Assembly (NCBI RefSeq): GCF_040115645.1
Contig: NW_027096021.1
Location: forward strand, 744,001 to 808,000
Reading direction: 5' to 3'
DNA length: 64,000 nt
From: Euwallacea fornicatus
Taxonomy: Eukaryota > Arthropoda > Insecta > Coleoptera > Curculionidae
Shown: positions 48,968 through 61,146 of the stretch, piece after piece
Position numbering within the stretch: the stretch's first letter is position 1
Layout of the letters: every line of letters starts with the position of its first letter
Translations under genes and position numbers: made by a program
The notes under the pieces: model-generated
Told to the model about the DNA's origin: nothing
The model's input: only the letters and a program-made list of their open reading frames with translations
Database searches by the model: none

Positions 48968-51484
48968 TGTTGAACTTCCAAGAAAAATAGTACTTTATGT
49001 GCTCAAACACACAACTTTTGTGACTTTTCAAACTTTGAAGCTCGATAACTTCGGCAAATGTGGACCAAATTTGTTAAACAGAGTGTCAAATTAATAAGCT
49101 TGACGAGATTTTGAAGATGTCACAACACATCAGAATTACATCTTGTTGAACTTCCAAGAAAAATAGTACTTTATGTGCTCAAACACACAACTTGTGTGAC
49201 TTTTCAAATTTTGAAGCTCGATAACTTCGGCAAATGAGGACCAAATTTGTTAAACAAATTGTCAAATTAATCAGCTTGACGAGATTTTGAAGATGTCACA
49301 ACACATCAGAATTACATCTTGTTGAACTTCCAAGAAAAATAGTACTTTATGTGCTCAAACACACAACTTGTGTGACTTTTCAAACTTTGAAGCTCGTTAA
49401 CTTCGGCAAATGAGGACCAAATTTGTTAAACAGAGTGTCAAAGTAATCACCTCAACGAAATTTTGAAGATGTCACAACACATCATGATTACATCTTGTTG
49501 AACTTCCAAGAAAAATAGTACTTTATGTGCTCAAACACACAACTTTTGTGACTTTTCAAACTTTGAAGCTCGATAACTTCGGCAAATGTGGACCAAATTT
49601 GTTAAACAGAGTGTCAAATTAATCAGCTCGACGAGATTTTGATGATGTCACAACACATCGTGATTGCATCTTGTTGAACTTCCAAGAAAAATAGTACTTT
49701 ATGTGCTCAAACACACAACTTTTGTGACTTTTCAAACTTTGAAGCTCGATAACTTCGGCAAATGTGGACCAAATTTCTTAAACAAAGTGTCAAAGTAATC
49801 ACCTCAACGAGATTTTGAAGATGTCACAACACATCATGATTACATCTTGTTGAACTTCCAAGAAAAATAGTACTTTATGTGCTCAAACACACAACTTTTG
49901 TGACTTTTCAAACTTTGAAGCTCGATAACTTCGGCAAATGAGGACCAAATTTGTTAAACAAAGTGTCAAATTAATCAGCTCGACGAGATTTTGAATATGT
50001 CACAACACATCATGATTGCATCTAGTTGAATTTCCAAGAAAAATAGTACTTTATGTGCTCAAATACACAACTTTTGTGACTTTTCAAACTTTGAAGCTCG
50101 ATAACTTCGGCAAATGTGGACCAAATTTGTTAAACAGAGTGACAAATTAATCAGCTCGACGAGATTTTGAAGATGTCACAACACATCGTGATTGCATCTT
50201 GTTGAACTTCCAAGAAAAATAGTACTTTATGTGCTCAAATACACAACTTGTGTGACTTTTCAAACTTTGAAGCTCGATAACTTCGGCAAATGTGGACCAA
50301 ATTTCTTAAACAAAGTGTCAAAGTAATCACCTCAACGAGATTTTGAAGATGTCACAACACATCATGATTACATCTTGTTGAACTTCCAAGAAAAATAGTA
50401 CTTTATGTGCTCAAACACACAACTTGTGTGACTTTTCAAACTTTGAAGCTCGATAACTTCGTCAAATGAGGACCAAATTTGTTAAACAGAGTGTCAAATT
50501 AATCAGCTCGACGAGATTTTGAAGATGTCACAACACAACAGTATTGCATCTTGTTGAACTTCCAAGAAAAATAGTACTTTATGTGCTCAAACACACAACT
50601 TTTGTGACTTTTCAAAGTTTGAAGCTCGATAACTTCGGCAAATGTGGACCAAATTTCTTAAACAAAGTGTCAAAGTAATCAACTCAACGAGATTTTGAGG
50701 ATGTCACAACAGATCGTGATTGCATCTTGTTGAACTTCCAAGAAAAATAGTACTTTATGTGCTCAAACACACAACTTTTGTGACTTTTCAAACTTTGAAG
50801 CTCGATAACTTCGGCAAATGTGGACCAAATTTCTTAAACAAAGTGTCAAAGTAATCAACTCAACGAGATTTTGAAGATGTCACAACACATCGTGATTGCA
50901 TCTTGTTAAACTTCCAAGAAAAATAGTACTTTATGTGCTCAAGTACACAACTTTTGTGACTTTTCAAATTTTGAAGCTCGATAACTTCGGGAAATGTGGA
51001 CCAAATTTCTTAAACAAAGTGTCAAAGTAATCACCTCGACGAGATTTTGAAGATGTCACAACACATCATGATTACATCTTGTTGAACTTCCAAGAAAAAT
51101 AGTACTTTATGTGCTCAAAAACACAACTTTTGTGACTTTTCAAATTTTGAAGCTCGATAACATCGGCAAATGAGGACCAAATTTGTTAAACAAATTGTCA
51201 AATTAATCAGCTTGACGAGATTTTGAAGATGTCACAACACATCAGAATTACATCTTGTTGAACTTCCAAGAAAAATAGTACTTTATGTGTTCAAACACAC
51301 AACTTTTGTGACTTTTCAAACTTTGAAGCTCGATAACTTCGGCAAATGAGGACGAAATTTGTTAAACAGAGTGTCAAATTAATCAGCTCGATGAGATCTT
51401 TAACATGACACAACATATCAGAATTGCATCTTGTTGAACTTCCAAGAAAAATAGTACTTTATGTGCTCAAACACACAACTTTTG
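48968..51484. repeat. 23-mer-offset block, copy 1 (4048 bp)
   Basis: Matches 53016-55532. Anchors are gattttgatgatgtc (49643 and 53691), the rare gagtgacaaatt (near 50139 and 54187), tctagttg, aacagtattgc, aacagatcg, caagtacac with the rare cttcgggaaatg (50991 and 55039) and ggacgaaat. Private to this copy are ttcaaagtttg near 50615, aacatcggc near 51161 and aacatatcag near 51413. Confidence 0.88.
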
Positions 51485-52430
51485 TGACTTTTCAAACTTT
51501 GAAGCTCGATAACTTCGGCAAATGTGGACCAAATTTCTTAAACAAAGTGTCAAAGTAATCAACTCAACGAGATTTTGAAGATGTCACAACACAACATAAT
51601 TGCATCTTGTTGAACTTCCAAGAAAAATAGTACTTTATGTGCTCAAACACACAACTTTTGTGACTTTTCAAATTTTGAAGCTCGATAACTTCGGCAAATG
51701 AGGACCAAAGTTGTTAAACAGAGTGTCAAATTAATCAGCTCGACGAGATTTTGATGATGTCACAACACATCGTGATTGCATCTTGTTGAACTTCCAAGAA
51801 AAATAGTACTTTATGTGCTCAAACACACAACTTTTGTGACTTTTCAAACTTTGAAGCTCGATAACTTCGGCAAATGTGGACCAAATTTGTTAAACAGAGT
51901 GTCAAATTAATCAGCTCGACGAGATTTTGATGATGTCACAACACATCGTGATTGCATCTTGTTGAACTTCCAAGAAAAATAGTACTTTATGTGCTCAAAC
52001 ACACAACTTTTGTGACTTTTCAAATTTTGAAGCTCGATAACTTCGTCAAATGAGGACCAAATTTGTTAAACAGAGTGTCAAATTAATCAGCTCGACGAGA
52101 TTTTGAAGATGTCACAACACATCATGTTTCCATCTTGTTGAACTTCCAAGAAAAATAGTACTTTATGTGCTCAAAAACACAACTTTTGTGACTTTTCAAA
52201 TTTTGAAGCTCGATAACTTCGGCAAATGAGGACCAAATTTGTTAAACAAATTGTCAAATTAATCAGCTTGACGAGATTTTGAAGATGTCACAACACATCA
52301 GAATTACATCTTGTTGAACTTCCAAGAAAAATAGTACTTTATGTGCTCAAACACACAACTTGTGTGACTTTTCAAACTTTGAAGCTCGTTAACTTCGGCA
52401 AATGAGGACCAAATTTGTTAAACAGAGTGT
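51485..52430. repeat. Mosaic satellite segment
   Basis: Includes a private aacataattgc variant near 51594, two gattttgatgatgtc/cgtgattgc monomers at about 51755 and 51931 that are a one-monomer duplication, an atgtttccatc monomer near 52129 and aaaaacac. It leads into the trimer array. No gene is present. Confidence 0.78.
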
Positions 52431-53486
52431 CAAAGTAATCACCTCAACGAAATTTTGAAGATGTCACAACACATCATGATTACATCTTGTTGAACTTCCA
52501 AGAAAAATAGTACTTTATGTGCTCAAACACACAACTTTTGTGACTTTTCAAACTTTGAAGCTCGATAACTTCGGCAAATGTGGACCAAATTTGTTAAACA
52601 GAGTGTCAAATTAATAAGCTTGACGAGATTTTGAAGATGTCACAACACATCAGAATTACATCTTGTTGAACTTCCAAGAAAAATAGTACTTTATGTGCTC
52701 AAAAACACAACTTTTGTGACTTTTCAAATTTTGAAGCTCGATAACTTCGGCAAATGAGGACCAAATTTGTTAAACAAATTGTCAAATTAATCAGCTTGAC
52801 GAGATTTTGAAGATGTCACAACACATCAGAATTACATCTTGTTGAACTTCCAAGAAAAATAGTACTTTATGTGCTCAAACACACAACTTGTGTGACTTTT
52901 CAAACTTTGAAGCTCGTTAACTTCGGCAAATGAGGACCAAATTTGTTAAACAGAGTGTCAAAGTAATCACCTCAACGAAATTTTGAAGATGTCACAACAC
53001 ATCATGATTACATCTTGTTGAACTTCCAAGAAAAATAGTACTTTATGTGCTCAAACACACAACTTTTGTGACTTTTCAAATTTTGAAGCTCGATAACTTC
53101 GGCAAATGTGGACCAAATTTGTTAAACAGAGTGTCAAATTAATAAGCTTGACGAGATTTTGAAGATGTCACAACACATCAGAATTACATCTTGTTGAACT
53201 TCCAAGAAAAATAGTACTTTATGTGCTCAAACACACAACTTGTGTGACTTTTCAAATTTTGAAGCTCGATAACTTCGGCAAATGAGGACCAAATTTGTTA
53301 AACAAATTGTCAAATTAATCAGCTTGACGAGATTTTGAAGATGTCACAACACATCAGAATTACATCTTGTTGAACTTCCAAGAAAAATAGTACTTTATGT
53401 GCTCAAACACACAACTTGTGTGACTTTTCAAACTTTGAAGCTCGTTAACTTCGGCAAATGAGGACCAAATTTGTTAAACAGAGTGT
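52431..53486. repeat. Trimer higher-order repeat, 528 bp, at least two full copies
   Basis: The word caaagtaatc with cacctcaacgaaa recurs at 52431, 52959 and 53487, each 528 bp apart. The unit is catgattac monomer, aataagcttgacg/agaattac monomer, cagcttgacg/agaattac monomer with gttaacttcgg. The first unit has aaaaacac where the second has the acttgtgtg form. The same trimer occurs at 58943-59471 (528 bp). Confidence 0.87.
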
Positions 53487-55532
53487 CAAAGTAATCACCT
53501 CAACGAAATTTTGAAGATGTCACAACACATCATGATTACATCTTGTTGAACTTCCAAGAAAAATAGTACTTTATGTGCTCAAACACACAACTTTTGTGAC
53601 TTTTCAAACTTTGAAGCTCGATAACTTCGGCAAATGTGGACCAAATTTGTTAAACAGAGTGTCAAATTAATCAGCTCGACGAGATTTTGATGATGTCACA
53701 ACACATCGTGATTGCATCTTGTTGAACTTCCAAGAAAAATAGTACTTTATGTGCTCAAACACACAACTTTTGTGACTTTTCAAACTTTGAAGCTCGATAA
53801 CTTCGGCAAATGTGGACCAAATTTCTTAAACAAAGTGTCAAAGTAATCACCTCAACGAGATTTTGAAGATGTCACAACACATCATGATTACATCTTGTTG
53901 AACTTCCAAGAAAAATAGTACTTTATGTGCTCAAACACACAACTTTTGTGACTTTTCAAACTTTGAAGCTCGATAACTTCGGCAAATGAGGACCAAATTT
54001 GTTAAACAAAGTGTCAAATTAATCAGCTCGACGAGATTTTGAATATGTCACAACACATCATGATTGCATCTAGTTGAATTTCCAAGAAAAATAGTACTTT
54101 ATGTGCTCAAATACACAACTTTTGTGACTTTTCAAACTTTGAAGCTCGATAACTTCGGCAAATGTGGACCAAATTTGTTAAACAGAGTGACAAATTAATC
54201 AGCTCGACGAGATTTTGAAGATGTCACAACACATCGTGATTGCATCTTGTTGAACTTCCAAGAAAAATAGTACTTTATGTGCTCAAATACACAACTTGTG
54301 TGACTTTTCAAACTTTGAAGCTCGATAACTTCGGCAAATGTGGACCAAATTTCTTAAACAAAGTGTCAAAGTAATCACCTCAACGAGATTTTGAAGATGT
54401 CACAACACATCATGATTACATCTTGTTGAACTTCCAAGAAAAATAGTACTTTATGTGCTCAAACACACAACTTGTGTGACTTTTCAAACTTTGAAGCTCG
54501 ATAACTTCGTCAAATGAGGACCAAATTTGTTAAACAGAGTGTCAAATTAATCAGCTCGACGAGATTTTGAAGATGTCACAACACAACAGTATTGCATCTT
54601 GTTGAACTTCCAAGAAAAATAGTACTTTATGTGCTCAAACACACAACTTTTGTGACTTTTCAAACTTTGAAGCTCGATAACTTCGGCAAATGTGGACCAA
54701 ATTTCTTAAACAAAGTGTCAAAGTAATCAACTCAACGAGATTTTGAGGATGTCACAACAGATCGTGATTGCATCTTGTTGAACTTCCAAGAAAAATAGTA
54801 CTTTATGTGCTCAAACACACAACTTTTGTGACTTTTCAAACTTTGAAGCTCGATAACTTCGGCAAATGTGGACCAAATTTCTTAAACAAAGTGTCAAAGT
54901 AATCAACTCAACGAGATTTTGAAGATGTCACAACACATCGTGATTGCATCTTGTTAAACTTCCAAGAAAAATAGTACTTTATGTGCTCAAGTACACAACT
55001 TTTGTGACTTTTCAAATTTTGAAGCTCGATAACTTCGGGAAATGTGGACCAAATTTCTTAAACAAAGTGTCAAAGTAATCACCTCGACGAGATTTTGAAG
55101 ATGTCACAACACATCATGATTACATCTTGTTGAACTTCCAAGAAAAATAGTACTTTATGTGCTCAAAAACACAACTTTTGTGACTTTTCAAATTTTGAAG
55201 CTCGATAACTTCGGCAAATGAGGACCAAATTTGTTAAACAAATTGTCAAATTAATCAGCTTGACGAGATTTTGAAGATGTCACAACACATCAGAATTACA
55301 TCTTGTTGAACTTCCAAGAAAAATAGTACTTTATGTGTTCAAACACACAACTTTTGTGACTTTTCAAACTTTGAAGCTCGATAACTTCGGCAAATGAGGA
55401 CGAAATTTGTTAAACAGAGTGTCAAATTAATCAGCTCGATGAGATCTTTAACATGACACAACACATCAGAATTGCATCTTGTTGAACTTCCAAGAAAAAT
55501 AGTACTTTATGTGCTCAAACACACAACTTGTG
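53016..55532. repeat. 23-mer-offset copy 2, also source of a 34-mer-offset copy
   Basis: Copy of 48968-51484. It lacks that copy's private changes at aacatcggc and aacatatcag. 52656-55162 is in turn repeated at 58640-61146 (5984 bp). Markers gagtgacaaatt and cttcgggaaatg are present in all three places (50991, 55039, 61023), so this block of about 2.1 kb has three copies. Confidence 0.88.
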
Positions 55533-56177
55533 TGACTTTTCAAACTTTGAAGCTCGTTAACTTCGGCAAATGAGGACCAAATTTGTTAAACAGAATGTCA
55601 AATTAATCAGCTCGATGAGATCTTTAACATGACACAACACATCAGAATTGCATCTTGTTGAACTTCCAAGAAAAATAGTACTTTATGTGCTCAAACACAC
55701 AACTTGTGTGACTTTTCAAACTTTGAAGCTCGTTAACTTCGGCAAATGAGGACCAAATTTGTTAAACAGAGTGTCAAAGTAATCACCTCAACGAAATTTT
55801 GAAGATGTCACAACACATCATGATTACATCTTGTTGAACTTCCAAGAAAAATAGTACTTTATGTGCTCAAACACACAACTTTTGTGACTTTTCAAATTTT
55901 GAAGCTCGATAACTTCGGCAAATGAGGACCAAAGTTGTTAAACAGAGTGTCAAATTAATCAGCTCGATGAGATCTTTAACATGACACAACACATCAGAAT
56001 TGCATCTTGTTGAACTTTCAAGAAAAATAGTACTTTATGTGCTCAAACACACAACTTTTGTGACTTTTCAAACTTTGAAGCTCGATAGCTTCGGCAAATG
56101 AGGACCAAATTTGTTAAACAGACTGTCAAATTAATCAGCTCGACGAGATTTTGAAAATGTCACAACACATCATGATT
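55533..56177. repeat. Satellite segment between major blocks
   Basis: About 3.7 monomers of acttgtgtg/gttaac, cacctcaacgaaa, aaagttg and gatctttaac/ttcaag types, in the same order as about 37760-38210 and 43750-44190. A private cagaatgtc lies near 55591. No gene is present. Confidence 0.78.
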
Positions 56178-59100
56178 GCATCTTGTTGAACTTCCAAGAA
56201 AAATAGTACTTTATGTGCTCAATCACACAACTTTTGTGACTTTTCCAATTTTGAAGCTCGATAACTTTGGCAAATGTGGACCAAATTTGTTAAACAGAGT
56301 GTCAAATTAATCAGCTCGATGAGGTTATGAAGATGTCACAACACATCATGATTACATCTTGTTGAACTTCCAAGAAAAATAGTACTTTATGTGTTCAAAC
56401 ACACAACTTTTGTGACTTTTCAAACTTTGAAGCTCGATAACTTCGGCAAATGAGGACGAAATTTGTTAAACAGAGTGTCAAATTAATCAGCTCGATGAGA
56501 TCTTTAACATGACACAACACATCAGAATTGCATCTTGTTGAACTTCCAAGAAAAATAGTACTTTATGTGCTCAAACACACAACTTGTGTGACTTTTCAAA
56601 CTTTGAAGCTCGTTAACTTCGGCAAATGAGGACCAAATTTGTTAAACAGAGTGTCAAATTAATCAGCTCGATGAGGTCTTTAACATGACACAACACATCA
56701 AAATTGCATCTTGTTGAACTTATAAGAAAAATAGTACTTTATGTGTTCAAACACACAACTTGTGTGACTTTTCAAACTTTGAAGCTCGTTAACTTCGGCA
56801 AATGAGGACCAAATTTGTTAAACAAAGTGTCAAATTAATCAGCTCGACGAGATTTTGAATATGTCACAACACATCATGATTGCATCTAGTTGAATTTCCA
56901 AGAAAAATAGTACTTTATGTGCTCAAATACACAACTTTTGTGACTTTTCAAACTTTGAAGCTCGATAACTTCGTCAAATGAGGACCAAATTTGTTAAACA
57001 GAGTGTCAAATTAATCAGCTCGACGAGATTTTGATGATGTCACAACACATCGTGATTGCATCTTGTTGAACTTCCAAGAAAAATAGTACTTTATGTGCTC
57101 AAACACACAACTTTTGTGACTTTTCAAACTTTGAAGCTCGATAACTTCGTCAAATGAGGACCAAATTTGTTAAACAGAGTGTCAAATTAATCAGCTCGAC
57201 GAGATTTTGAAGATGTCACAACACAACAGTATTGCATCTTGTTGAACTTCCAAGAAAAATAGTACTTTATGTGCTCAAACACACAACTTTTGTGACTTTT
57301 CAAACTTTGAAGCTCGATAACTTCGGCAAATGTGGACCAAATTTCTTAAACAAAGTGTCAAAGTAATCAACTCAACGAGATTTTGAAGATGTCACAACAC
57401 ATCGTGATTGCATCTTGTTAAACTTCCAAGAAAAATAGTACTTTATGTGCTCAAGTACACAACTTTTGTGACTTTTCAAATTTTGAAGCTCGATAACTTC
57501 GGCAAATGTGGACCAAATTTCTTAAACAAAGTGTCAAAGTAATCACCTCGACGAGATTTTGAAGATGTCACAACACATCATGATTACATCTTGTTGAACT
57601 TCCAAGAAAAATAGTACTTTATGTGCTCAAACACACAACTTGTGTGACTTTTCAAACTTTGAAGCTCGATAACTTCGTCAAATGAGGACCAAATTTGTTA
57701 AACAGAGTGTCAAATTAATCAGCTCGACGAGATTTTGAAGATGTCATAACACAACAGAATTGCATCTTGTTGAACTTCCAAGAAAAATAGTACTTTATGT
57801 GCTCAAACACACAACTTTTGTGACTTTTCAAACTTTGAAGCTCGATAGCTTCGGCAAATGAGGACCAAATTTGTTAAACAGACTGTCAAATTAATCAGCT
57901 CGACGAGATTTTGAAAATGTCAGAACACATCATGATTGCATCTTGTTGAACTTCCAAGAAAAATAGTACTTTATGTGCTCAAACACACAACTTTTGTGAC
58001 TTTTCCAATTTTGAAGCTCGATAACTTTGGCAAATGTGGACCAAATTTGTTAAACAGAGTGTCAAATTAATCAGCTCGATGAGGTTATGAAGATGTCACA
58101 ACACATCATGATTACATCTTGTTGAACTTCCAAGAAAAATAGTACTTTATGTGTTCAAACACACAACTTTTGTGACTTTTCAAACTTTGAAGCTCGATAA
58201 CTTCGGCAAATGAGGACGAAATTTGTTAAACAGAGTGTCAAATTAATCAGCTCGATGAGATTTTGATGATGTCACAACACATCGTGATTGCATCTTGTTG
58301 AACTTCCAAGAAAAATAGTACTTTATGTGCTCAAACACACAACTTTTGTGACTTTTCAAACTTTGAAGCTCGATAACTTCGTCAAATGAGGACCAAATTT
58401 GTTAAACAGAGTGTCAAATTAATCAGCTCGATGAGGTTATGAAGATGTCACAACACATCATGATTACATCTTGTTGAACTTCCAAGAAAAATAGTACTTT
58501 ATGTGCTCAAACACACAACTTTTGTGACTTTTCAAACTTTGAAGCTCGATAACTTCGTCAAATGAGGACCAAATTTGTTAAACAGAGTGTCAAATTAATC
58601 AGCTCGACGAGATTTTGAAGATGTCACAACACATCATGTTTCCATCTTGTTGAACTTCCAAGAAAAATAGTACTTTATGTGCTCAAAAACACAACTTTTG
58701 TGACTTTTCAAATTTTGAAGCTCGATAACTTCGGCAAATGAGGACCAAATTTGTTAAACAAATTGTCAAATTAATCAGCTTGACGAGATTTTGAAGATGT
58801 CACAACACATCAGAATTACATCTTGTTGAACTTCCAAGAAAAATAGTACTTTATGTGCTCAAACACACAACTTGTGTGACTTTTCAAACTTTGAAGCTCG
58901 TTAACTTCGGCAAATGAGGACCAAATTTGTTAAACAGAGTGTCAAAGTAATCACCTCAACGAAATTTTGAAGATGTCACAACACATCATGATTACATCTT
59001 GTTGAACTTCCAAGAAAAATAGTACTTTATGTGCTCAAACACACAACTTTTGTGACTTTTCAAACTTTGAAGCTCGATAACTTCGGCAAATGTGGACCAA

Positions 59101-59248
59101 ATTTGTTAAACAGAGTGTCAAATTAATAAGCTTGACGAGATTTTGAAGATGTCACAACACATCAGAATTACATCTTGTTGAACTTCCAAGAAAAATAGTA
59201 CTTTATGTGCTCAAACACACAACTTGTGTGACTTTTCAAATTTTGAAG
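56178..59248. repeat. 28/27-mer-offset block, copy 1
   Basis: 56178-57635 matches 61106-62563 at 4928 bp (28 monomers), with atgaggtctt at 56671 and 61599 and atcaaaattgc. 57800-59248 matches 62560-64000 at 4752 bp (27 monomers), with cagaacac at 57921 and 62673 and atgtttcc at 58636 and 63388. One monomer present here near 57636-57811, with gtcataac and aacagaattgc, is missing from the second copy. A monomer near 58252 joins ctcgatgag to attttgatgatgtc, a subtype hybrid, and it is copied near 63004. Confidence 0.87.
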
Positions 59249-61146
59249 CTCGATAACTTCGGCAAATGAGGACCAAATTTGTTAAACAAATTGTCAAATT
59301 AATCAGCTTGACGAGATTTTGAAGATGTCACAACACATCAGAATTACATCTTGTTGAACTTCCAAGAAAAATAGTACTTTATGTGCTCAAACACACAACT
59401 TGTGTGACTTTTCAAACTTTGAAGCTCGTTAACTTCGGCAAATGAGGACCAAATTTGTTAAACAGAGTGTCAAAGTAATCACCTCAACGAAATTTTGAAG
59501 ATGTCACAACACATCATGATTACATCTTGTTGAACTTCCAAGAAAAATAGTACTTTATGTGCTCAAACACACAACTTTTGTGACTTTTCAAACTTTGAAG
59601 CTCGATAACTTCGGCAAATGTGGACCAAATTTGTTAAACAGAGTGTCAAATTAATCAGCTCGACGAGATTTTGATGATGTCACAACACATCGTGATTGCA
59701 TCTTGTTGAACTTCCAAGAAAAATAGTACTTTATGTGCTCAAACACACAACTTTTGTGACTTTTCAAACTTTGAAGCTCGATAACTTCGGCAAATGTGGA
59801 CCAAATTTCTTAAACAAAGTGTCAAAGTAATCACCTCAACGAGATTTTGAAGATGTCACAACACATCATGATTACATCTTGTTGAACTTCCAAGAAAAAT
59901 AGTACTTTATGTGCTCAAACACACAACTTTTGTGACTTTTCAAACTTTGAAGCTCGATAACTTCGGCAAATGAGGACCAAATTTGTTAAACAAAGTGTCA
60001 AATTAATCAGCTCGACGAGATTTTGAATATGTCACAACACATCATGATTGCATCTAGTTGAATTTCCAAGAAAAATAGTACTTTATGTGCTCAAATACAC
60101 AACTTTTGTGACTTTTCAAACTTTGAAGCTCGATAACTTCGGCAAATGTGGACCAAATTTGTTAAACAGAGTGACAAATTAATCAGCTCGACGAGATTTT
60201 GAAGATGTCACAACACATCGTGATTGCATCTTGTTGAACTTCCAAGAAAAATAGTACTTTATGTGCTCAAATACACAACTTGTGTGACTTTTCAAACTTT
60301 GAAGCTCGATAACTTCGGCAAATGTGGACCAAATTTCTTAAACAAAGTGTCAAAGTAATCACCTCAACGAGATTTTGAAGATGTCACAACACATCATGAT
60401 TACATCTTGTTGAACTTCCAAGAAAAATAGTACTTTATGTGCTCAAACACACAACTTGTGTGACTTTTCAAACTTTGAAGCTCGATAACTTCGTCAAATG
60501 AGGACCAAATTTGTTAAACAGAGTGTCAAATTAATCAGCTCGACGAGATTTTGAAGATGTCACAACACAACAGTATTGCATCTTGTTGAACTTCCAAGAA
60601 AAATAGTACTTTATGTGCTCAAACACACAACTTTTGTGACTTTTCAAACTTTGAAGCTCGATAACTTCGGCAAATGTGGACCAAATTTCTTAAACAAAGT
60701 GTCAAAGTAATCAACTCAACGAGATTTTGAGGATGTCACAACAGATCGTGATTGCATCTTGTTGAACTTCCAAGAAAAATAGTACTTTATGTGCTCAAAC
60801 ACACAACTTTTGTGACTTTTCAAACTTTGAAGCTCGATAACTTCGGCAAATGTGGACCAAATTTCTTAAACAAAGTGTCAAAGTAATCAACTCAACGAGA
60901 TTTTGAAGATGTCACAACACATCGTGATTGCATCTTGTTAAACTTCCAAGAAAAATAGTACTTTATGTGCTCAAGTACACAACTTTTGTGACTTATCAAA
61001 TTTTGAAGCTCGATAACTTCGGGAAATGTGGACCAAATTTCTTAAACAAAGTGTCAAAGTAATCACCTCGACGAGATTTTGAAGATGTCACAACACATCA
61101 TGATTACATCTTGTTGAACTTCCAAGAAAAATAGTACTTTATGTGC
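58640..61146. repeat. 34-mer-offset copy of 52656-55162 (5984 bp)
   Basis: Anchors are aaaaacac near 58684, the trimer words at 58943 and 59471, gattttgatgatgtc at 59675 (53691 + 5984), gagtgacaaatt near 60171 and cttcgggaaatg at 61023 (55039 + 5984). A private acttatcaaa lies near 60992. The match ends near 61146, where the earlier copy has gctcaaaaacac. Confidence 0.87.
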
